DNA from: Fragum whitleyi
Lineage: Eukaryota; Mollusca; Bivalvia; Cardiida; Cardiidae
Direction: 5' to 3'
DNA: 64,000 nt
Assembly: GCA_948146395.1 (NCBI GenBank)
Contig: OX411547.1
Location: 30,670,614-30,734,613, forward strand
Position 1 is the stretch's first letter, and every line of letters begins with the position of its first letter. Below the pieces are notes generated by a model that was not told the origin of the DNA, did no database searches, and worked only from the letters and a program-made list of their open reading frames with translations. This document shows, piece by piece, positions 13,701 through 25,700 of this stretch. A program made the position numbers and the translations under genes.

Positions 13701-16700
13701 TGTTCCTTTTACATATTCATATCTTTACAATGATTTTTTCCAACTTCCGCTGATTCATATTTCCTTTTTTTACTTTGTTTTGTACTTCGATCCATCATTG
13801 TTACATGTATGTATTTTGTATATTATGATGATGAACATGTATGTTCAAGTCTTACGAATAAACTTATGTTCTGTTCTATTCTTCTATATCTCATCATCAA
13901 GGGGGATTGTATTTAAATTTCAATTAACATTAAATTGACAGTTAATTTTTGTAAACTAACACAGAAGTGTTATGGGTAGGCAAGATGTTAATAGTTGACA
14001 TACATGCCTTTTATCTAGATTAATTGCCAGTCACTAGTGAGCTTGTATACACGATATCCTCTCAGCCTATGTCAAAATGAATAATTGCTAATGGGTCAAA
14101 CCTCGATTTTTTTGTCGCCAGTCATTTCACCAATTTCATTTTTTATCCCCAAATTCATTTCATTTTCACATCTGGCAACAATGGCGACCCCCAAGAGAAG
14201 GCCCTTTAAAAGGTCACCCAAGGATCATTAATGTAAAATTTAATTGGTATCCATCAAATAGATTCTGCGAAAAATCACTTTTTCACATATTTGGAAATAA
14301 GCCATGCCCAATAAATCCATGTTTTCATTGGATCAAAATTTCATGAACAACTTTGAAAGGTCACCCAAGGCTCATTCCTGTGAAGTTCAGTTGAAATTCA
14401 TACAGTAGTTTCTAAGGAGAAGATCTTTAAAGAAAAAGTTAGTGACCGGACTCACTGACCATTGGACGCATGAGAGACACAGGGCCATGACAATAGCCCG
14501 AGTGGCCTTTGGTCAGTGGAGCTAAAAACAAAAGCATCAACTACAGTTGCCAATGCTGGGCTGCAGGTGCTTAATAATGTAAATAGAAAGCCATGAATGG
14601 CTTGAGTCACTCCACAGGCTTGAAATTCTTGTAAAAGAAAATAAATGTTTTGACTAGATTTTTAGATATTTGGGGTTCTACTGATGTTGAAAATGATTTT
14701 CAAAGTTTCAACTATATAACAAATAGAGAAATGACCTCTGCTCTTAAAAGACATATTTTTGACCAAATCAAAATAATTTTTGGCTACTTGATAATGGGTC
14801 ACCCAAACATCATACCAAAAATGTTTGATTGATATACATCAGTTACTTTCTGAGAAAATGATTTTCAGTTTCCACTATTTAACATATTTAGAAATGACCC
14901 TCGCCCATTAAATACTTATTTTTCATCCAATCAAAATAATTTTTGGTACACTGATATAGGGTCACTCAAGGGTCATTCCAACGAAATTTGGTTGATATTC
15001 AAAAATTTCATTCTGAGAAAATGATTTTCAAATTTTCCACTATATAACATATAGAGAAATGACCTCTGCCCATAAAATGCATATTTTTCATCCGATCACA
15101 ATGATTTTTTGTATATTGATAAAGGATCACTCAAGGAACATTCCAGTGAAATTTGGTTGATATCCATCTGTTACATTCTGAGAAAATGATTTTCAAAGTT
15201 TCCACTATATAACATATAGAGAAATGACCTGCTCATAAAATGCATATTTTCCATCCGATCACAATGATTTTTTGTAGACTAATAAAGGGTCACTCAAGGA
15301 TCATTCCAGTGAAATTTGGTTGATAATCATAAGTTACATTCTGAGAAAATGATTTTCAAATTTTCCACTATATAACATATAGAGAATTAACCTCCGCCCA
15401 TAAAATGCACATTTTCCATCTGATCACAATGATTCTTTGTAGACTGATAAAGGGTCACTCAAGGATCATTCATGTAAAATTTAATTGGTATCCATTGATT
15501 AGAATCTGAGAAAACTCACTTTTTACCATATTTGGAAATTAGCCACGCCCATAAAATCCATGTTTTTCATTGGATCAAAATTTCTTGAACAACTTTGAAA
15601 GAGGGTCACCCAAGGATCATTCCTGTGACGTTTGGTTGAAATTCATCCAGTAGTTTCTGAGGAGAAGATTTTGAAAGAAAAGCTTACGACCGGAAGCACG
15701 CACGGACGGACGGACAGATGGCCAACAGACACAACGCCATGACAATAGCCCCAGTGGCTTTCAGCCAGTGGAGCTTAAAGTCTAACACTCTGCTGCAGGT
15801 GCTGGATAATGCAAAAAGTCTAAGTCCAAAAAGAGGAAAAACTATTACAAACAAGATGTGTTTGTGAAACACGAATGCCCCGGTAACGGCATTTTTTTTC
15901 AAAGTTTGACCTTGACCTTGTCACATGACCTTGACTTTAGTACCAGCGGATGGGGATTATTGAGATCTATCATCATGCCAAATATTAGCTTTGTATCTTG
16001 AATAGGCTTGAAGATATTGGCAAGGTTAAGTTTTCGGGTTAAGTTTTCGGACAGACAAACGGACAGATGGACAGACAGACAGACAGACGGACATGAGTAA
16101 AACAATATGCCCCCTATCTCTCGATACGGGGCATAAAAAGCTTTCAGATTATCCCCCTTGATAGTCTAGATAACTCTAGTGATGGTGACAACACATGCCA
16201 AGTTTCATGAAGTTGTCTTCAAAAACAACAGAGATATGACAAAGGTTTAAGTGTATCACGCCAAGGCCAACACAAATGACGTCAAGATGATCACAATACC
16301 TTGGATTTTCTCCAAAAACAGTCAAGCTGATAAGAGCTCTTGAAATGTGAAAAGACATTGACTGATATCCTTACTTTGTAATCTACTGTTGCCACAGTTA
16401 TTACCAATATAAAAATTTAAATTTCACACATATTTGACATTGAAAAATTATCTCGACTGATGACCTTGTTAACCACAAAGGTCTAAAGCAATAATTATGA
16501 GTAAATATGTCAATTCAATCAATCGCAATCTAAGATACCGACCCTGCATTCAGAATGTAAAACCTTTTGCGAACATTTCGAAATGATACACCATTTTGCA
16601 CCTACACAAACTTGCAAAAAGTGAGGTATCATTTGGAAAATATTTCGCTGATGTTTTCATCCTGAATGCAGAGCTGAACAATTGAGAAGTCAATACTACC

Positions 16701-19700
16701 TACTGTTCTTCCCAAGTAATGGCTGATGACAGAAAGTCTGCACCTATTCCACCATGATCTGCATTTATGTTTACTCCTAGTAATCCTTGTTCTCCAGCTT
16801 TCTCCCATACCTGAGGCAGGGCAAAAAGACAAGGAGACTATTACAATGCAAAATTACTCAGCTGACTTTCTTAAACTTTTTTCTATTTGAAATGGTTGCA
16901 ATAATTTCAAATGAAAATCACTAGAAATTAACTCTGCTTTTTTAAATAGAAAACATTTTTTAACAATATAATGGATTGTAACCAAACCATGGCTTGTTAC
17001 AGTCAGATTCGCAAAGGACTCCTAGTATAATGCTGTGTAAAATGGTTGTGCCCTATTTTGATGTCTTCTTTTCTTAGACATTTTTAGGCCCCAAAGCAGG
17101 TATCCATGAAAATAAGATGGTTTTTGTAAAGGTTATTTCATGCATAATAAATATGCTTTCTGAAAAAGCAGTTCATGCAAAATAATCAAATCTTATCCTA
17201 AGTGTCTGGCTTTTAATGACAAGTTGTAATGAACTTAATGAAAAATTAATGATAATTACAAGAGGGCCATAGTAGTGCAGAGGATAAATGAAAAAGATGC
17301 TCACATCCGGAAGCAAGCACCAATGTTTGCATGCACTAAGTCAATGTGGTGAAAAATCGTTAGGCATTAAGATCCACGACATCCGTCTACAGAAAAAATG
17401 ATTTTGATCATATTTAATTTATGATTTTTTTTCTTATTTCTTATGGCGTCGGCAGTCCACCGTATCAATATTTTACATGGTGACGTCATATAAAACGTCA
17501 CAAAAGTCGCGTGTTTTCAAGATGGTCGACATCGTTTATGATTTTCTCGCACGATAAATTCAAGAAAACAGTTGAAAGATGGATCAAAATCTGGTGAGTA
17601 ACAAAATTTATGATAGTACTTTGTCATTTTTTGAAGGAACCCGAGTAGTTGGCCTTGTGAAATGTTGTCTGTCGTTTATGAATCAACAAAATGACCGACG
17701 CATGGCAACTTGAAAAGATGCTTAAAGAAATGCTAGTTCCGGGACTAAAATTGCCCTAAATATGTTTCACATGAATATTGAAGGAATAACCACTATTCTA
17801 TTTCTCAAAAACTGCTATTTTGAAAATCTAAGGGAAAATGCAAGGAAGACTTTTCGATGATTTTTTTTTCTACGGAAGCACATCAGTGCCACCAGAAATC
17901 AATGTTGCATATCTATCACAGAAATTATGCTGTAAATCTACCGATTAAAAACTAGCAGGTTTATTACTCAAATCATTATTTCATCTTTGGCTTGTCTAGT
18001 GCTTTTTTTATACTTAAAACCTCTCTCCTTTTACTGTTTTAGGTATGAAACAATGGCAATTTACAAGATGACAAGATGAATGGCAGATAATATTTATTAA
18101 AGATTGAAAATTGTCTACTTCGAGAATAGGCGAGGTAATGATTAAATTATTATCATTTCATTTTGAATAAAGGTAGTGCCTAGGATGATTTTTAAACAAA
18201 ATATATATATATTTCTAGACATTTTCAAAAGAATGATAATCACTTTTATTTACACATATTTGTTATTTTTAGATTAGAAAATACTTTATCACGCTGAAAA
18301 AAATATTGAAAGCAACAAGAAATGCATCACTTAATACCGAGATTTAATTTACGATTCAATTACTAAACGCGCCTTATAGTCCAACCCATATAGTTTAAGA
18401 TTTATTTGGAAAATGCAGTACGTGGGTTTTCTTGTTCGGAATGTTTAAAAGAACATTGCAATATCCCTACTTTATTTATTAGTATAAAACATAATCATTT
18501 TTCTCCTATACCCAAACCTTATGAATCCTTTTCCTTATTTCAGGGGTACTCGAGATGGCTTCTTTCGGACAAGAGAAGATCTGCGAAAAAGATGATGTGA
18601 CAGACTGGTCCATCTGTTGTATTTGTCAAAAAAATGCACAAGGTCAATTAGTAGATCCAGCGAATGTCAAAAGATTCAACAAGGGCAACAGCTATAAAAC
18701 TTCGGAAGAACGCTTGATTAGGTTTAAAGAACTCAACGCCTTACCCTCTGTGATAAACAAAATTGAGCGTCTAGACGATGGTACTGGCATTTCATGTACT
18801 CTAGCTTCAAATAAAGCAAAAAGGCACAAGCAGTGTTTTGATATGTGTAATGAAGAGAAAATTAGACGAGTATTAAAGAGGAAGGAAAAAGAAGGGCCCA
18901 TAGTAGAACATTCTCCGCCCAAAAAATTATTAAGAAGTGTTGCAGATATTCAAAGCAAAAACTGTTGTTTTTTCTGTGATCAGCCAGAAGGGTCTACTGA
19001 AACATTACGTCGTGTAGAGACATTGTCATTAGATTCGAGAGTAAGACAAATTGCAACAGAAATGAACGACTCAAAGATATTGGTAAAGTTAGCAGCAGGA
19101 GATATGGCAGCTACTGATTCTGTGTACCATAAAAACTGTTTGACCGCCTATAATAATAAATACCGAAGCTTTTTGAGGAAAAGTGCCCCTGTTTGTACCA
19201 CCACACACGAGCCGCAAGTTAATAAAGCTACAGCCTTTGCTGAATTGGTGGCTTACATGGAAAAATTTAAAAGAGGTGATGCCAAAGACAATCCAATCTT
19301 TAAACTGTCAGAACTTAATAGAATGTACACAAATCGGTTGAAACAATTAGGCACAGATTTGGCTTCAAACGCCTCTCATTTGAAAGAGAAACTTTTGTCA
19401 GCAATTCCTGCACTTGAAGAACACAAGAGTGCATACGAAACAATTTTAACTTTCAGAAAGAATACCGGTAACAAATTACTAGAAGCAAGTCGCAATAACA
19501 TAGAAAACGACGCGTTGCTATTATTGAGGGCAGCAAATATTGTTAGAAAAGACATCTTTAAACACAAGTATCATTTTCGTGGTTCTCTTCAAGACAAAAA
19601 ATACGATGACATTCCTGAATCACTTACTGTATTAGTTGACATGATACTAAATGGCCGTGATATTTCAAATGAAACAGAGGGTGAGAAAAGTCCATTGGAG

Positions 19701-22700
19701 ATTCAAAATTCGTTAGCACAGCTTATAATGTTTAATACACGAAGGAGGAAATCAAAAGACGTTTCATATCACAGACACCTCACAGAGCGAGAAACAATGC
19801 TTCCACTTTATTTGGGGTTGTTGATACATGGCAAAACAAGAAGGCGTGATTTGATCGACATTCTTCATGAACGAGGGTTATCTGTTTCCTATGACAGAGT
19901 TTTGCAGATTTCAACAGATATAGCCAACAGCGTAATAACACAATTTGAAGAAGCGGGTGTTATTTGTCCTAGTTTTTTCCAGAATAATGTGTTTATTACT
20001 GGAAATCTTGACAATATAGACTACAATCCGTCATCAAATACTTCAAGAGACTCCTTCCATGGGACAGCAATATCCTTAACTCAACATTATACAGAAATGG
20101 AGACTAGGCCAGCAATTGTTTATAATACAAACAACAGTTTTATTGAACCAAAAAAGACTAAACAATTACCAGGTTCTTATACTGAAATACCTCCCGTTTT
20201 CTTAAAAAACAAAATACCTTCTCCAAGAAAACGTCCCTATCCAGAACCAGACAATAGCAATTATACAATATCAGAACAAATAGATTGGTTGGAACATGTG
20301 TTAAGTACTGTTGACTCTGGTGTCTTAAGCAATAGTGAGTTCATTTCTTGGTCTGGATATTTTGCTTCAAAACAAACTATTGATCTCCGTCCGCCAGCAA
20401 TATCGGCACTTCTACCGTTATTCAGAGATGAAGCGCATAGTGTTGCAATGATCAAGCATGGTATGCAAATAATAAGAGAAGCTACAGGTTTCAAAAACGC
20501 CGGACAGACTCCAGTTCTGACTGTAGATCAACCACTATATGTGATTGCAAAGAAAATACAATGGACATGGCCTTTACAATTCGGAGAGGATCGATATGTG
20601 ATATTGATGGGAGGGCTTCATATTGAGATGGCTTTACTTAAAGCTATTGGTGATTGGCTAGATGGTAGTGGGTAGCTGTCTGCACTTACAAGCGCCAATA
20701 TACTAACACCGGGAAGGGCTGAGGTTGTTCAAAGAGGTGCCAACACATCAAGGGGTCAATGGATCCATCAAGTAATGGCAGCATCATTGTATATCTTACA
20801 GCGAAGAGCATACACAAGTTATACTGAAACGATAACTGATGACTCTATAACCATTATACCTTTTACAGAATGGTGTGATACATCTTCAGAAAATAAACCA
20901 CAGTTTGAGTATTGGAATACAACATTGAAGCTAGAATTGCTCTTTCTTCAGTTCCTGAAATCACAAAGGGAGGCGATTTTCGTACAATACAAACAGACTA
21001 TAGACAAATTGCTACCATGGATGTTTGCTATGGATCATGTTCATTATGCCCGCTGGCTTAGTATTCATTTACAAGATCTAGAAAATCTGGAACGGGATTG
21101 CCCTGATGTACTTAGAGAATTTATGAATGGGAAATTTGTAACTCAAAAGTCAACACGTACTTTCTCTTGTATTGCTCATGATCAAGTTCACGAACAATTA
21201 AATGTCCTGATAAAGGGAGATGGAGGATTCGTAGGCATTACAGAAAGTCCAGAAACGTTAAACAGATGGACAGTATCTTCACCAGAGATAACTAGAATAC
21301 TTTCTGAAGTTGAGACAGGAACATCGAAGCAAAGCAAAAACCACCATGAACAAAGTAGAAGTTCCCAGGATAGATTTCTTCTACATAAAAAAAATCTGGT
21401 TGCTGCAATGGAAGAGCTCGGAAACCCATTCATGGAAGATTCAAAGGATTTGATAGCTTTGGATACAAAAATGGTAATGACTGATGAAGCTGTTAAATCT
21501 GTGAAAGAAGCAGTGGAAATAGGAAAGGGACAATACAAGCGTTTTGTTGATGAATGTGTTTATGGTAATGGAAGTGTGTATGATCCTATAAAAAAGAACA
21601 ACCTTGCCCTTTTCAAAAGTGGTGCCAAATGCTCTTCAAGTAAAAATGCAGGGAGACTTCGTAGCATGAAAGCTGATGTGCAACTATTTTCAAGAATGTA
21701 TATATCCTGTCAGAACAGAGATGGTGACATAGATACTTTTTTCGAACATGAAAATCATCCATGGCCCCCTTCACTTGCGGAAATGAATAATCTCCGTTCA
21801 GGTAATAAATCAGACGTGGTGACATGCTTGGAGGCAGATATAGAAAAACATACAGAATGCCCAGACGTGGACGTAAGAATCTTAGACGGCGCAGCAATGG
21901 TTCAAGTTTTAGATCCAAAGAAAGGAAGAGTTATGGTTCATACCTTCGGTGAATATGCAGATAAAATGTTCCTACCCTTCGTTCGCAAGCACTTAAATGA
22001 GGTAGATGAAATTGAAGTCATTTGGGATACTTACAAACCCGACAGTTTAAAAGGAGTTACTAGACAAATGCGAGGATCAGGAGACCACGTACGCTTTTCA
22101 GATAGAACAAAACTACCTTCAAATTGGAAATCTTTCTTAAGAAATGACAAGAACAAAACACAGTTGTTTCATTTCCTTGCGGAAAGTCTACAAAACATGG
22201 AAACTCAAGGAACACAACTAGTAATGACAACATACGATGAAAACATCCTTTGTTCAAAGAATCTCAATGAAGTTAGCACAGACTTGACAGGAATACAACC
22301 ATGTAACCACGAAGAAGCAGATACTAGAATGGTACTACATGCAGCAAACGCATTTCGTCAAGGGAAAAGATCTGTTCTAATATATGCAACAGACGCCGAT
22401 GTTTTAGTGATAGCGGTCGCCCTTGCAAGCTTATTTAAAGAATGTTCGTTGTGGTTGGGTTATGGGCATTCAAATTCATTTAGATATATTCCTGCTCATC
22501 AGATTGCAGAACAGTTAGGTCCTGATGCATCATGGGGCTTACTATTTCTTCATGCATTTACAGGCTGTGATACAGTGTCATATTTTAACAGTGTTGGTAA
22601 GAAGACTGCTTTTAAACTGTGGCTATCTCAACACGAAATCATACCAGTTTGCAAAAAACTGTCGTTACCAGTTGAGAGTGTCAGTGACGAAGATATAATT

Positions 22701-25700
22701 GCCCTTGAGAGATTTGTCGTTCTTCTGTATTCCAAAACAGCCCCCTGTGACTCTGTGAATGAGGCTAGAAAATATCTGTTTTCACAAAAGAATCGCCAAA
22801 TAGAAAACATACCTCCTTCAAAAAGCGCTTTGATCCAACATATTAAGAGAGCTGTATATCAAGCTGTGCATGTATGGGGACAGATGCATTGTACTATACA
22901 GGAGTTACCATGTCCTTCATACTGGGGTTGGTTCAAAGATGAAGATGGTCTATGGAAACCAATCTGGAGCACGCTTCCTGAGGCTTCAAAAGGCTGCAGG
23001 GAACTTGTAAAATGTAATTGTAAAACAGCATGTACAGGACGTTGCAAATGCTTTAAGGCCAGTCTACCTTGCACTTTCCTTTGTCTTTGTCAGGCTGGTT
23101 GTGAGAGGACATAGGCGAATACTTTGAATGGTATGTGTACGGGTTATTGTGGGCCACTCAACGAAGGCTTAACTGCGACAAAGTTGAATTATATGTGTGG
23201 GAAGAAATAAATGTGATCCGTCACGCGAAAAGGGACCATCTGGGAAGTGCGTAAAGTGTCGACCCTAGTCAGATTGCGCAGATTGCGCAGACTGAATAGC
23301 GTCGAAACTTTTTGCACTTTGCTTATTTTCTGAATCTAGAATGTTCAATCTACCTTCCAGTGAAATAATGTTTTGAAATGCGACTTTTGGTTAACCGATG
23401 CTGGACCCAATCTCTTTTTCAAATATTCATTTGATTGAGTTCCAAGATGGTCCCTTTTTGCGTGATGGGTCAATTATTATAAGATTATTAAGATTTTCCT
23501 GCATTGGGGATAGATTAGGAACTATTTATTATTTCAATATTTCCATTCAAAGGCAATGGTCAATTCAAGGATATTAATGAGAACAATGAGACTTGCCAAC
23601 TAATTTTGAGGTACCCCCATTCAAGATGACTCGCCGATATTTTTTCTAAACAATCTCGAATATGGGGTTTAAAGCAAAAATATGTGTTTGCCCTTTATAA
23701 ATAGTATATCAGTAAACAATTCGATGCATTTTAATGGCTGAAAATTCTTTCTGTACAGGAGTATGATAAACTGCTTTTATGCCAAGTAGCAACAAAAGTC
23801 GGAAAATGTAGATTTAGGGTACCCCTCTTTGACCCCCGTTTTTTTTAAGATCCTATCAATGGATCGCGTGGATCTTAATTTTTTTGAAATCTACATACTT
23901 TAAAAAACTTGTATACAAATTTTGGCGCTTGCTTCCGGAAGTGAGCATCTCAGCCAAATTTTGGGTCTTAGCCGCCTCACTATAGTGGCCCTTAATCGCT
24001 CACCTGAATTAACAATCTTAAAATGTTTTTCTAAGATTTGACCCAATGACCTAGTTTTTGACTCCACTTGACCCAATTCCAAACTTGTCCGAGATTTCAT
24101 CAAGATAATCATTCTGACCAATTTTCAGGTTGATTGGGCAAAGAATATGGCCTCTACAGTGTCCACAAGGTTTTTCTAAGATTTGACCCCGTGACCTAGT
24201 TTTTGACCCCACTTGACCCAATTTCAAACTCTTCCGAGATTTCATCAAGATAATCATTCTGACCAAATTCAGGTTGATTGGGCTAAAAATATGGCCTCTA
24301 GTGTCCACAAGGTTTTCCTAAGATTTGACCCCATGACCTAGTTTTTGACCCCACTTGACCCAATTTCGAACTTGTCCGAGATTTCATCAAGATAATCATG
24401 CTGACCAATTTTCGGGTTGATTGGGCTTAAAATATGGCCCCTAATGTGTCCACAAGGTTATTTCTGGATTTGACCCCATGACCTAGATTTTGACCCCAGT
24501 TGACCCAATTTCAAACTTGTCCAAGATTTCATCAAGATAATCATTCTGACCAATTTTCAGGTTGATTGGGCCAAAAATATGGCCTCTAGAGTGTCGACAA
24601 GGTTTTTCTTAGATTTGACCCGTGATCTAGTTTTTTACCCCACTTGACCCAATTTCAAACTTGTCCGAGATATCATCAAGATAATCATTCTGACCAATTT
24701 TCAGGTTGATTGGGTTAAAAATATGGCCTCTAGAGTGTCCACAAGGTTTTTCTAAGATTTGACCCCGTGACCTAGTTTTTGACCCCACTTGACCCATTTT
24801 CAAACTTGTCTGAGATTTCATCAAGATAATCTTTCTGACCAATTTTCAGGTTGATTGGGCTAAAAATATGGCCTCTAGAGTGTCCACAAGGTTTTTCTAA
24901 GATTTGACCCCGTGACCTAGTTTTTAACCCTACCTGACCCAATTTCGAACTTGTCTGAGATTTCATCAAGATAATCATTCTGACCAATTTTCAGGTTGAT
25001 TGGGCTTAAAATATGGCCTCTAGAGTGTCCACAAGTTTATTTCTAGATTTGACCCCATGACCTAGTTTTTGACCCCAGTTGACCCAATTTCGAACTTGTC
25101 CGAGATTTCATCAAGATTATCATTCTGACCAATTTTCAGGTTGATTGGGCCAAAAATATGGCCTCTAGAGTGTCCACAAGGTTTTTCTAAGATTTGACCC
25201 TGTGACCTAGTTTTTGACCCCACTTGACCCAATTTCGAACATGTCCGAGATTTCATCAAGATAATCATTCTGACCAATTTTCAGGTTGATTGGGCTAAAA
25301 ATATGGCCTCTAGAGTGTCCACAAGGTTTTTCTAAGATTTGACCCTGTGACCTAGTTTTTGACCCCCACTTGACCCAATTTCGAACTTGTCCGAGGATTC
25401 ATCAAGATAATCATTCTGACCAATTTTCAGGTTGATTGGGCTAAAAATATGGCCTCTAGAGTGTCCACAAAGTTTTTCTAAGATTTGACCCTGTGACCTT
25501 GTTTTTGACCCCACTTGACCCAATTTGGAAATTATCCGAAATTTCATCAAGATAATCATTCTGACCAATTTTCAGGTTGATTGGGCTAAAAATAAGGCCT
25601 CTAGAGTGTCCACAAGGTTTTTCTAAGATTTGACCCCGTGACCTAGTTTTTGACCCCACTTGACCCAATTTCGAACTTGTCCGAGATTTCATCAAGTTAA

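Larger units (their letters stand above)
17273..23982 (+). mobile_element. Academ-type DNA transposon, 6710 bp, with TIRs and TSD
   Basis: The ends are imperfect inverted repeats of about 60 bp: left TAGTGCAGAGGATAA, right (reverse complement) TAGTGAGGCGGCTAA, then a well conserved block GATGCTCAC(A/T)TCCGGAAG plus CAAGC(A/G)CCAA. It is flanked by TAG on both sides (17270-17272 and 23983-23985). Removing the element and one TAG restores the palindrome GGGCCATAGTGGCCC of the family A host element. It carries the transposase gene, a probably spliced 5' leader and an internal MITE at 23214-23472. It lies antisense to ACADL in its 12-kb intron. Confidence 0.88.

Noticed and set aside
16629..16832. 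68-codon minus-strand ORF over the exon 16704-16810
   Set aside because: Out of frame with the conserved ACADL reading; a shadow of the real exon.
20775..23114. Second independent gene starting at the ATG 20775
   Set aside because: It is in the same frame as the preceding ORF, and the 99 bases between are open after the TAG; family comparison (recalled) favours one long protein broken by a stop.
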